A stretch of DNA of 64,000 bases, from the NCBI RefSeq assembly GCF_036417845.1, contig NC_089980.1:134256516-134320515 (forward strand), given 5' to 3'. This stretch comes from Apteryx mantelli. Its lineage: Eukaryota > Chordata > Aves > Apterygiformes > Apterygidae. Made by a program: the position numbers and the translations under genes. Shown piece by piece: positions 47,800 to 58,349 of this stretch (position 1 is its first letter; each line of letters opens with the position of its first letter). Below the pieces are notes generated by a model that worked only from the letters and a program-made list of their open reading frames with translations, was not told the DNA's origin and did not search any database.

Positions 47800-48400
47800 A
47801 TGAGGATCCTGTATCTGCTCCTGGTTGTCCTCTTCCTGGTGCTCCAAGGAGTTGCAGGTAAGGTGTGAATGAGACAGGGAGAGAAATCAGAGAAGGAGAG
47901 AAAGAGTGTGAATATCTCCCTCACTGCAATCACTTTTGATCATTTTCACATCAAATGACTATTCTATTATTTTCACTGTTCAGGGCAGCCCTTCAATCCT
48001 GGCTTCTTCAATCCTTGCACAGCCCAGAACGGACGCTGCTTTCCAGGGATATGTCGACGTCCATATTATTGGATTGGAACATGTCAAAATGGAAATTCTT
48101 GCTGTAGAAGGTATGTGGAAGTGCAGGAATCACTTTGGGATTAATTGATATCCTCCTTATCTTCTTTCCAGATCAGCTTCTTAGAGGCACAGCACCTGAC
48201 ACCATCCCTTCTCACTTCTATGGTGCCCCTTCTGCTGGCACAGAGGGTTCTAAGGGGGCTTTCCCATCCCATGGCAGACTCTGGTGTGATGTCATGAAAT
48301 AAAGCAGACAGGTCCCAAGACATAACATCACCATGGAAAACACACTGGTGGGTAATCTAAAACTCTCTCTTTTTCATCATGCAGGGGGTGGAGGGCCTGA
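47800..48400 (+). CDS. AvBD7: Avian beta-defensin 7
   Basis: Coding exons are 47800-47857, 47984-48110 and 48385-48400, giving 66 residues. The signal peptide [20 protein letters not shown] is followed by [10 protein letters not shown] and C-x6-C-x4-C-x9-C-x5-CC. It keeps [19 protein letters not shown], nearly the chicken AvBD7 core. The phase-2 second intron (gtatgt ... catcatgcag) leads to a tail of R-G-W-R-A-stop, matching chicken R-G-W-R-S. The mature peptide has no acidic residue and six arginines, net about +6, the most cationic of the five. An N-terminal Gln could form pyroglutamate. AATAAA signals lie at 48558 and 48608. A second possible terminal exon lies at 48172. Assignment to AvBD7 over AvBD6 rests on the QPF start and YYWIGTC core. 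Confidence 0.95.
48172..48303 (+). other. Possible alternative last exon of AvBD7
   Basis: An excellent acceptor (tatcttctttccag) 61 bases after the exon 2 donor would splice in phase to S-A-S-stop (stop at 48182-48184). An AATAAA follows at 48298-48303, still inside the main second intron. This would give a peptide ending CCRRSAS in place of CCRRGWRA. The intron would be very short for a vertebrate, so this is only a candidate. Confidence 0.35.
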
Positions 48401-48607
48401 TGACTCTCTTTCTGCATCTGGGAATCCTTTCTGCATCTACCCAATGTCTTTTGAATCACCCTGATCCCATTGCTCCTGGTGGTACTGGCTCCTGCTGCAA
48501 TGGAAGACTCTTGAGAACTTCCTTTGCAATGAAGCAAGCATCGGCATCTGCAAAAAAAATAAATGCAAACCAGGCATCACCACAGAAATTATTTCTTTCT
48601 CCTCGTT

Positions 48608-48613
48608 AATAAA
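48608..48613 (+). promoter_or_regulatory. AvBD7 polyadenylation signal
   Basis: AATAAA about 210 bases after the stop. Another AATAAA lies at 48558-48563. Either could be used. Confidence 0.6.
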
Positions 48614-51600
48614 ACCAATTATCATGGCATTCTTATGGCTGAACCTTGGGTGTGTTTTCTAGGGAACGAGGGGATGTTTGCTAGCACTGCTCACACCACA
48701 AGCAGTAACACAAAGGTGGGCAGGTGGCTTTCAGATTTAGACATTTCTCCACATTTTCCCAGCTCCATCCCAAGGGAAAAGGGAGATCATTTCATCCCCT
48801 GCTCCCTGATGGCCATGTTCCTGTATCTCTCTTGCAATGACCACGGTACCTTTGTCAGGAATCAAACCCTCATCCATTGTGGGGGAGGATTTTCTTTTCA
48901 TCATATCAAAAACACAGGAGAAGTGAGAAAAAAAAAAAAAAACTCACAGGCACCATCAGCAAGCCAGGCATCTGTAGATTCAATCCATGAATCTCCCTAC
49001 CCCTGCAGAACAGTCTAGGACCTAAATGTTTGCACTGGCTGTTTCTTTTCGTCCCCACTCAGCTCAATGGCTCCTTGCTCCCTCCAATTTCCTTTAGTTC
49101 TTCATGCTTTTATAGTCCTTAGGCTTTCCCACATCTTCAGAATGAACCCTCAGAATAAAAACAGGGTGCTTTTTGGGTGGAAAGGGTTGTCAATTAGCTT
49201 GGAATCAATTTCAGTCACCTGCCATCTGTGAAAAGGTGTTGAAAGACAGCATAGCTCCCAAGACCCGGCTCATCCAGGCCAGACAGATTGCATTGTAAGA
49301 ATCATGATAGTAAGATTCCCAGGAGCCCAGGCCCTTGGTATCACCTATGCCTCTGCTTTGGCAACAGAGGGAATGGCAGATGCTGTGCGCCACAGAGGAG
49401 TCCACAGGATCAACGGCCACCGTTGTGGCTAAATGACCACAGGCTCTTGCCTGCCTGGAAAGCAGTCCTGGAAAGCAGTCATGGTCCTCACTTTCTTCTC
49501 TAGTCCTGTCTCCTCTAGCCAAAATTTCCTGCTAACATCAAGAAGGTCAGCTGCTTCTCTGTAAACCTCTCTCTCTGCTGATTTCATGGGTGTTTGTGTA
49601 CAGAAGGCACACATTCTGCTAGTTTCCAGGCTGCTTTTTGAAGGTATTTTGGTATTTTTGACTGAGATGTCAGAGACTGAATCCCTGCTTTCTGTCTCTC
49701 ACTGTGGCGTAGCAGTGTAGAAAATGCCAAGATATCTCTGGATGCTCCCTCCAGAAGACCCTGGAGGTATCCAAGAAATTTCACCGGTGAGGGGACCTCA
49801 CACAAGGGAACACCAGGAATGTTTTGGGTGACCTCAGACCCTGAAACAAACTAGAAGCAGAGTACAAAAAGGGAAGGAGAAGGAGACCAGCAAACACATT
49901 TCCACAAGCTGTGGAAGGATGTGCAATAAAGTGATTTGCCCATTATCTTCTCAGGAACAGTTGCCGAATGTGTACAGAACTGTGCTTGTTCGAATAGCAC
50001 TACCAAACTGAAAAGGATTTGTTTCCTAATGGCTTGTTGGGTGGGTTGGGGAAGGTGTCAACACATGTAAAAAACTGTGCAGGGGAAACGTTGGCCCTGT
50101 TATAACCACAGGTCACGTTTATAGTGTTCTGCAGGATGAATGGTTGAATCATTACTGCTCTTCAACCTGCAAGAGATGCCATAGCACATCTTGTAGTGCA
50201 ACATTTGCAGGTTTCTCATATTTCCTTACCATTACTTTTGTGTCTTTTCAAGCACTCTTATTGTAAATGTTTGTACTTCAGTTAAAAAATGGGGTGATCA
50301 TTAGAACTGTTTCTCTCCATTAACTATAAAGGAAGAGCAGTGAAAATAGTTTAACTTTGATGCTTACCTTTTTGACATCTCAAGTTTGGCGAGATCACTC
50401 CTGCCATTTGTCTCTAGAAAGTATAATTCAGTTCCTTTCAGATATCCTTTGTTTAAGAAGCCTTGGGCTAGCGTGGCCTGTGCAGAGGAGTTTTCAAGCC
50501 AAGCTACGCATCTGCCAGCTAGAGTGGTTGCTGACCACTGGCACAGTCACATGAAGGGGCTGGACTCTGCACTCCTAGCCTGATATCCTCAATTAGGTGT
50601 CAAGTTGGGGATAAGGTAAAGGGTGAATTTGTCCATGCAGCTCTTGATCTCATGTTATCATTTCTCCCTGGTTACTCTAGATAACTACCTAATGATTAAA
50701 GCTGTCAACTTGATTAGACACTTTTTCCATATTGCTTGAAGTTTTTGAAAATGTGTCCATTTGTTACTGGTTGAGATGATCTATAGGTGGAACAAAAGTT
50801 TATTTTTTAATTATAATGCAATATATCTCTTACAAATGCACTTACACATATAGAACTTCATCTAAACATTGGCAATCCTCCTTTTGGTGGATCTACTTTA
50901 GCAGTCTTACAGCTCTTCTAGCTGATCTAGAGAAGTCTAAATTTCTATATTACACAATCTGCAGTGGTATCAAAACACCTTGATCTCCTGTGCATCAGTT
51001 ATGACTTATTACTAGAATTCTGTTTAATGCACACAAAAGAAGTTAACGGATGAAGTTACCGCATGACTGAGGAACAGTCTGTGGTTAGCTAGGCAACCAA
51101 CTGTCACTATTGGTCAATCTAACTCCTCTTTGGAGCATACAAAAACATCTGCTCTTTGGAAAACCGTAAGAGCTCAGCTTTTTGTTGGTCCCAATGTTCT
51201 GGCTATGCCTGAATATAATGACTTTAAGATAACTGGAGTTTTTATTGCAATGAACAAACCACCCTCTGGAAGTGAGGGATGGAACAGCAGACAGGTATTT
51301 GATGTAGAAGCATTTCAAATATTATTTAAATGACACTACTAGAAGACCTCCCTAATCTTTGTTGTTTTCAGTAGAAAACTATCAGTAGCACAGGCTTTCT
51401 TTCACTCTTAAGTGCCTTAACAGCTGTGCTAGATACAGACTCCTTGCCTCCCTCCTCTCTGGGATGTGAGCTTGGCACAGCTGCCCAATGGTCGTGATTC
51501 AAAAGTAGTGAAAGCCATCGCTCCTCATGACACTCTGTAGCCTCATACTTCCCTGAAGAGTGTGTCCCACCCATCTCAGGCCGAGCAGAGCCTCAGACTG

Positions 51601-53528
51601 TCTCCCAGTTCTTGTGCCAGGGCTCTAAGCACTAGATTATTGTGTAGAAAACAGACCCCATCATAGTATTTCCTCTCCTCCAAAGAGGGATGGGTGACCT
51701 GGATCTGAAATGAGTGGAGGAGTTTGGCATGAGCAGTGAATCCCTGAGACTTTCAGTGGAGATAGTGAGACACTTAACTGGATCTTCTTCTGCAGGTACC
51801 CAAGATCAATGAAAGAATGAAATAATAGAAATACCTTATTAAACAGACAAACTCTCCATGAAGGCTCTCTCTTCCTCTGCATTGAATATAGGAAGATATT
51901 AGAAGGTATTTTGGGAAAGGAGGATTGCTTACCTAACACAAGAAGCCAAATGTGTGAGGCAGTGCCCAGCTTAGCTGAACTGGATCCCACAAGGTTTCCT
52001 ACGCAGGTTCCCCAGAGTAAGGAATGTGTAGCTGGTGCCACCATGTTCCAGGTGTAAGTCAGGCCTAGGTGCAAAAGGCGCTGGAGAAAAATGTTCAGAC
52101 TGTGAAGGGTAAAACACTGATGTGTCTCTCTAGCTGTACAAAAACCGATTGACTCCCTCTCCTCCTCATAAGAACAGGAGTTGCAGGCAGGAATGGAAAG
52201 GTTTCTCACCCAAAAAGCCACAATCAGAAATCTGTATAAAGCTGAGATCCATACCTGTCTCTTGGCCATTAGAAAACCCATCCCCATCCCTATCCTTCAC
52301 CTCCCTGTCAGCCTGCCCTTCCTATTCCCCTGCTACCCACAGAAATACCCCAAGTCCTTCCATACTGCCCCTTTCCCAGGACTTCTTGCTTTGCTCCTCC
52401 TCCTTCATGCCCTCTCTTTCCCCGAGTCCTTTGATTCCCCCTCACACCTCCAAGCCTGGAGCTCATGTGGCAGGATCAGGGTACATCTTCGAGGTTTGCT
52501 CTTCCCAAGGCTGAACAACATGCTTGTCACAGCTTTACTCTGTTCTTTCCTCCTGTCTCACAGCGTCATGGAATCTGATTCTCCTTTCTGTTACTGATAA
52601 GGGGGTCTGCACACTAATGGCATGGGGGATGCAAGGCTGCACCTCCCCACTTTGTACCGGTCTCTCTATGTTTCTATCCAGCCTCATCCTTCTTTGTACG
52701 ACTGGAAAAATCCTTCCCCGGTTTTTGCAACAGTAGAGCCCTATAAATACAGATCCAAATGAGCCATTCCCCACAGAGAGCTGATCCTAATTCTGCCATT
52801 CCCTCCCCTCAACGTATAGGTTTTAGACCTGCATCCAGACCACCTTCTCTTTCCACCTGAGGCAAACACAGCGGGTAGGAACAGGCAGTTCCTACCAGGA
52901 ACACTTTGGGCAGTCAATGGGGCAAGGTAAGTGCCTTGAGCGTGTGGTTCAGAAGGAGTCACCCGTTACCCAGAAAGTCTGTGTGTCCCCACAGTGACAT
53001 GCGATGCCCACTCAGCCTGCCTCACTGCTTTGAGCTTCAGGCAACCAGTTCATTGACGAGACATCCCACCTCTGCTTCTCTCGTCTCCATGGCCAGGCAG
53101 AGGTATTTCAATTGTAATGATGGCGGTGACCATATGATATTTATAAATAGAAATGTCAAGAATGCCCAGAAGTAAGACCACGTCCTTGACATAACTTGGA
53201 CGTGGGACCTTGGGCATAATAAATATCAGTGATGCATCTGTGTTTCCCCGAGGAATCAGACTGAGCAACATTAACAGTCAGTAGGCAAGCTAACCACAAA
53301 GTCTGGGCAAGTTGTGAAGTAACTACAACTTATGTCATTTTTTTCCCTCCATTTTCTGCTTTATGACTAGAAGTTGACAGACATACAGGAAATTGAACTA
53401 TAACTTTTTATACTGCAAAAACAGATCATTCTCAAAAATATATAGAAAATAAAAAGCTACCTGAGGCATAAGGGAATAAATTTAAGGGAAAATATTCCTA
53501 GGCATTTTCATGTATACACATATAAAAA

Positions 53529-53564
53529 TGTGTGTGTGTGTGAGTGTGTGTGTGTGTGTGTGTG
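53529..53564 (+). repeat. (TG)n microsatellite with one interruption
   Basis: TG repeats interrupted by a single GAG, followed by ACATACATATGTGTGTACC. Confidence 0.95.
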
Positions 53565-53585
53565 TACATACATATGTGTGTACCT

Positions 53586-53633
53586 GATTCTGGTCAGATC
53601 AGAAGTCACCAAAAACGTGGGTCACTTTTTGAT
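53586..53633 (+). repeat. Duplicated scrap of the AvBD2 promoter block
   Basis: These 48 bases match 54862-54909 at 43 positions, in the same orientation. The shared core is AGATCAGAAGTCACCAAAAAC (one difference at its second base). The second copy lies inside the AvBD2 promoter block, so this is either a local duplication or the remains of another defensin promoter. Confidence 0.85.
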
Positions 53634-54135
53634 GTATACTTAAGAAATTGTTATCAAAGTATGGAAAAAAATATATTATCACTAGCTAAATTAAGAGGCC
53701 AGTAAGAAATTTAAATATTTCAGTTGAGTTTTGAGGCTAAATGACCTGTAGGCCATGATGCCACTTGCAGAGAGATCTTGGGCAATTAAAACCATCCTCA
53801 CCTTCACATGAAATGTAGAAAAACCCTTGTCATTCAAAATATCAAAAATATCATATCCTCTTATGATGTAATTCAGGAGTCATGCATTAAAATGATGCAT
53901 AAACAATGTTTTGTTGACTTAAGTGAGGTGTAAACTAAAATATGAGCAAAAAAGTTTTTAGTGTTGGTGTCTTTGCATAGTTATTGGGTATGATTATGTC
54001 AGCAAGGGACTTTGTGCAATGAAAGATCAGTAGTTAGGAGAGGATCAGTAAATATTAGAGACTGTGTGGAGGCTCCTCATATCATCACTATATAGATTTA
54101 CAGGTTTAATTTGGATTAGATTTTGCCGTAGAATA

Positions 54136-54320
54136 AAATCAGAAAACAATGTAGGTTGGAATGGATGTCTGAAAGTCTTCTGGTCCAGCCATCCCCTCAA
54201 AAGAGCCAATTTCAAAGTTAGACCAGATTGCTCATGGCCTTGTCTAATTGAATTTGAATATCTCCAGGGATGGAGATCCTACTTCCATTTATTGTGGAAC
54301 AAACAGCTAAGGGTCCTATG
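54136..54320 (-). mobile_element. Old CR1 LINE 3' fragment
   Basis: The plus strand shows a diverged CR1 3' UTR: GTAGGTTGGAATGGATGTCT, TTCTGGTCCAGCCATCCCCTC, CAGATTGCTCATGGCCTTGTC, and AATTTGAATATCTCCAGGGATGGAGATCC. It is old and truncated, and lies about 400 bases upstream of the AvBD2 promoter block. Confidence 0.85.
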
Positions 54321-54727
54321 GAGGCCAGAAGTACAACGAGATTAGCCGGAGTCATGGAGAACTGTTCAGTCAGGAGCTCTGCAACCTGAAGGTCCAGAGG
54401 CAGCCTCTGGCACTGGGTTTCCCTAAACTGCTGTGTTTTCTGTCAGCTCAAAAGGGCATAATGGAACATGACCAATATGCACCCACCCTATTGCTGTACA
54501 TTTTATACTCTTTACTGACCATGATTGAAGACAGGATACAAGGCCAATGGAGCTTTGTTTTAGCTTTGTATGTCCATTCTGTTTTCTTATATTCTCTTTT
54601 TATAGAACAGAAAATAAACTAGCTGGGAATGCAAAGCACACAGATGTTTTGTATTGCAGTAGGATTATGTTGGTCCTAACCAGAAACAGTTCAACATATG
54701 TCCCAAGATGTTTGACACACACCACGG

Positions 54728-55030
54728 TGGCCTAACGTATCTTACACAAACTGGAGTGTCACAAGAGGTATTGCATGAAGAACCTGGGATTTTCCAGAAG
54801 AAAAGTTGCAACAGGTCCAAAGAGAAACCTTGCTTTTTCACTGGAAAAGGAGAAGCAAGATGATTCTGGTTGGATCAGAAGTCACCAAAAACATGGGGCA
54901 CATTTTGATTGGCTAAAACGTACTTGCTGTGAAGAGAAAGCAATTGTCACTCCCCGTAGCAAATATGTTATAAGAGAGGTCCCAGTCCCACTATCAAAGC
55001 CCTCTGGAGGGAAGAGACCAAGAACAGGTT
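54728..55030 (+). promoter_or_regulatory. AvBD2 promoter block and probable non-coding first exon
   Basis: It starts with TGGCCTAACGTATCTT, identical to 46610 upstream of AvBD7, with further matches (CACAAGA.G.ATTGCA, ACTGGAAAAGG, GGAGGGAAGAGACCAAGAACAG at the exon end). The AvBD7 TATA aligns near ATGTTATAAGAGAGG at 54,965. A leader exon would end at AAGAACAG|gttttа-type donor near 55027. The next acceptor is ttccctctag at 56298. The donor is weaker than in AvBD7. Confidence 0.6.
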
Positions 55031-55039
55031 TTATTTTGG

Positions 55040-56290
55040 CTTGTAGGGTCACCTGATACCTGGTAACTTCTCACTTCTTCTCAGTCTTTCTTTTAATGTG
55101 TGATGTTGTTTGTTTGGTTGTTTTTTTTTTCCTCAAGAAAACCCTCTACATTATTGACCTAAATCCTTAAGTTACTAAATTGAATCTAAGTTGTCTAGAA
55201 ATTGCATAGGTTGAGTAAGTAATTCAAGTAAGTGCTAACACTAGAATACTTTGATAAAGATACTAAAGTTTACTAACTCCTGGGAAAAAAATGTAGTTGC
55301 TTCAGGTTACCTTAGAGAGCAAAGAGGTCTGTCATCTAGAGAAATTTATGGTGTCTTACAGGGAAATTAGAAGATGTTTGGTATCTGGGTTAAAAGAGCT
55401 TTATTTCATTTTCAGAATTAAGTTAACTTTGCCTTCTTGTTTTTCTTGATATTTTCAGATGTATAAAAACTTGTATAAACTTCTAACACTGATTTATTAA
55501 ACTTCTAATACTAAATTCATAGCTCTATGTTTGAGCCACCTACCATTCCACTGCAGAAATATAACATTTCATCACAACCTCATTTTGCTGCCTTGCTTAA
55601 GAGAAAATAATTTGCAACAAATCAGAAGATTCACTAAAGCCAAGATATACTACATTAACTACTGCTGCTTTATCCATAAGCCCCCTTCTAGGCTACCTTA
55701 GCCCCTTTTGATGATATTAGTTGTATTAATCATTGACTTTTTCAATGAAGGCATTAAATGTTTGCTTTTTAGATTTCATTCATCAATCAGGAAATTATTT
55801 GATTGTATGTTTCCATTTGAGAACTGTTACTTATATATGAAGACTGAAGATTTTGAGCAAGATGATTTTAACTGTTCTTTCTTGATAAATTTTAACATTT
55901 CAAGATGAGCATTTTTTTTCTGAAGTTTATAGACTTGATTGTATAATGACCTCATTTTTTTAGCATTATTTTTTATCACATAAAATATCTAACTAAAAAA
56001 TAATGCCCTGTCTGTATTTTGGCGAAAGACTATTTGAAAAATGTGAGAGAGGAAACCTGAGAAATCAGACATTAAAATAATTTAATAATCATGTATCTTA
56101 AAAGCATGTTGCCCCATACATATTTGTTTGTTTTTCTCAGGAATTCTCTCATGGCAGTCATGATGCTCTGTGGGTTGTAATGGTTATTTTTAAAAGTTTT
56201 TTAGAATAAGTAATATATTTTTGATTAATATTGTATTTGTACAGTTCAGATACCAAGGACTGTCTGCCATATACCTTTCTTGGTCCTCTT
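55040..56290. other. AT-rich 5' UTR intron of AvBD2
   Basis: Strongly AT-rich DNA with poly-T stretches and no recognisable gene or repeat. It is probably the intron between the non-coding exon and the signal-peptide exon. Confidence 0.5.
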
Positions 56291-56319
56291 CCCTCTAGTG
56301 TCACGGTTAATCTTCAGTC

Positions 56320-58159
56320 ATGAGGATCCTTTACCTGCTCTTTTCTCTGCTCTTCTTGGCCCTCCAGGTTTCTCCAGGTAAGGTGGAAAAAGAACAAAGG
56401 GATGCTGGGAGGGGAATTTTTATGATCCTCAAGTAAGCTTCCTGGAACATTTTGCTCACTATTGGTTAAAGGTACTAGAAGCCGAGCAGGGGTTAGTAAA
56501 ACAGTCAGCTCAGTGCTTGTGCTGTTCCCTTCCCTATGGAAACCTTTTCAAAGATGGAGAAATTGTAACTGCTGAAAAAACTCATTCTTCCCTGCTGGTG
56601 TTTTCCTGCAGAGATCATGTAAGTACTCTAGCATTAGCCGCCCAAGCTTGCATCTGCTGGCCATGCGCTTTGCCATGGGCCAGCCCATTCAAAAGCAAAT
56701 ATGCAGATAAAAACGAAGTCTGGCCACCTATTTTCAGATAGAAAGCATAGATTAAAGCCTCTGGGGACATGACCCTTATTCTCTAAGCACACAGACCTTG
56801 AATCATACTTTAAGCAGCCTTTCCCTGCTGGCTGGCTGTAAGAGGTCTGCACCATTCCCCACCTTTATTTCAATGCCAGGCACTCTGCCTCCGTGACCAC
56901 AGAGCTTGGATTTGAGGAACCTACGCTTGACCGTTCAACAGTGCCACCTAGACATTTACGAGTCTGACTTCTCTCCTGAAAAATACAATCATTGGAGCAC
57001 AGAAGAGTCCATGTAAAAATGAGTATGCAGGAGCATAATGTTTGGGATGTAGAGAGGGATAATTTTGTGAAAGTATCTCTATTTAGATATAAGGTAAACT
57101 AAGGATCCCACTGCTGCAAGGTGTAGACCTGCTTGCTGATCTCCCGTTAGAGTGACAATCCTTAAGTGAGGTTGGTGGTGGAGGCAGTTCCTTGCTTTTA
57201 TTTGGACTAGTGAGGGAAAACCATGCTCTGAGCTACAGCCCTCCATGGTGCAGCTGGATAGCAAATGATCACAAATAATTCTTGTTGCAGGACTGTCTTT
57301 GCCCCGGCGGGACATGTTTTTCTGTAGGAGAGGAACCTGCCATTTTGGATCATGTCCTGTCCACTTGGTTAAGGCTGGAAGTTGCTTTGGGTTCCGCTCA
57401 TGCTGCAAATGGTGAGTTTGAGGTTCATCAAGGTTCATCTGCAGTATGAGCAGGCAAATATATTCTGCTCACGTCCTCATCCTCAATCCGTGATGTAATG
57501 TTCAGACTGGGTATAAGAAAAAACTTTTACACCGTGAGGACAGGCAAGCATTGGAGCAGGTTGCTAGCAGAGCTCCACAGTACTCTTCCTCCTGAGATGT
57601 ACCCCATGACATGCCCCAGCAAGAAGGGCAAGATACAGACAGAAATATCAGCCGTGTGCTGTCTTAGTTCTGTTTGACCCTTTTACAGCTCCTCCAAAAT
57701 ATCAGGGTTTGGTATTTCCAGAACTGAAGAGCTGTGCTATATGGGAACAAACTGGGAATTTAGTTACACTGCAGGGCAAACGCATACTTAAGTGCAATTG
57801 AATGCGTGAAAAAAGTGTAACTAAGTGTTGTAAAAAATGTATCTTACAAAAGACAACCTTGAATTTTAACTCATTTAACTCATGCATTTACCCCAATATC
57901 AAGGGATACCAGTTTAATTTCCTGCTCTGCCCGGAGTAGTATGAAAACACTGCTTCTACTCACAGATAAGTGCTGTACAAAGACCCGTCCCAGCTTGACT
58001 CTGATCAGTTACCAGTCTACTACACATGACACTACATGTTTTGAAATGCATGTAAACCCAAGAGGAAAATATGAATGGAATGAGAGAAAGCAGGGAAGGA
58101 ATGCAAATATAATGAGAGTCTGATTTTTTTTTTCTTTGTGCAGGCCATGGGATGCATAA
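56320..58159 (+). CDS. AvBD2: Avian beta-defensin 2
   Basis: Coding exons are 56320-56377, 57291-57411 and 58144-58159, giving 64 residues. The signal peptide MRILYLLFSLLFLALQVSPG equals the chicken AvBD2 signal as I remember it. The mature part L-S-L-P-R-R-D-M-F-F has C-x4-C-x4-C-x9-C-x5-CC with RGTCHFGSCPVHLVKAGSC and FGFRSCCKW. The phase-2 second intron splits the Trp codon, and the tail is W-P-W-D-A-stop, close to chicken W-P-W-N-A and ostrich W-P-W-D-V. Acceptors are ttcttgttgcag and ttttctttgtgcag. Estimated mature charge is about +5. By family knowledge this is a granulocyte/bone-marrow type defensin. A CR1 fragment lies in its second intron. AATAAA follows at 58338. Confidence 0.97.
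57485..57595 (+). mobile_element. CR1 LINE fragment in AvBD2 intron 2
   Basis: The plus strand reads AGACTGGGTATAAGAAAAAACTTTTACACCGTGAGGAC, then a GGAGCAGGTTGC..AGAG block. This corresponds to the CR1 ORF2 end ([10 protein letters not shown]...HWNRLPREV). It is short, diverged and lacks the 3' terminus. Confidence 0.75.
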
Positions 58160-58337
58160 AATCTTCGTGGACTGTCTAAGCTCTGAAAATTTCTTCTAAA
58201 TATAGCAATTTTCTTTGAATCTCCTTACTGCTAAAACCATGGGATCCTGATACAACAAAGTCTCAAGCATCTTTCATTTCTCATACAAAAAGCTTTATGA
58301 AGATCGGCAAATCCAAATGTATTAGGTCCTCCTTTTG

Positions 58338-58343
58338 AATAAA
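58338..58343 (+). promoter_or_regulatory. AvBD2 polyadenylation signal
   Basis: AATAAA 179 bases after the stop, followed by TTGATGTTGC, a G/T-rich region. Confidence 0.75.
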
Positions 58344-58349
58344 TTGATG

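Larger units (their letters stand above)
48620..54130. other. AvBD7-AvBD2 spacer
   Basis: No complete gene found. In chicken this interval would hold AvBD6 and some of AvBD3, 4 and 5. I searched both strands for paired-cysteine exons and MRIL/MKIL signal exons without success. A 208-codon frame on the minus strand (52287-51661) and a 138-codon frame (52181-52597, +) are unrecognised and statistically unremarkable. CCCTATAAATACAG at 52739 is TATA-like but is not followed by a defensin exon. Confidence 0.5.

Noticed and set aside
48437-48500. GGTGSCCNGR in the AvBD7 3' UTR as part of another defensin
   Set aside because: It lies after the AvBD7 stop, has only the CC pair and no other ordered cysteines.
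49288-49503. Plus-strand frame with ...PWYHLCLCFGNRGNGRCC..., between AvBD7 and AvBD2, slightly like AvBD6/7
   Set aside because: First-Cys to CC distance fits a defensin, but only two further cysteines are present, both misplaced, and the DNA shows no similarity to the AvBD7 second exon. No acceptor or donor fits.
51661-52287. Longest frame in the window (208 codons, minus)
   Set aside because: No recognisable domain or signal peptide. A frame of this length is expected by chance at roughly 0.3 per 64 kb, more in GC-rich patches.
58240-58320. Minus-strand frame ending FCMRNERCLRLCCIRIPWF-stop as the missing exon of the 60.9 kb gene or an ovodefensin
   Set aside because: Spacing does not fit a beta-defensin. 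Only the first part of the ovodefensin pattern fits before a stop, there is no acceptor, and the region is the AvBD2 3' UTR.
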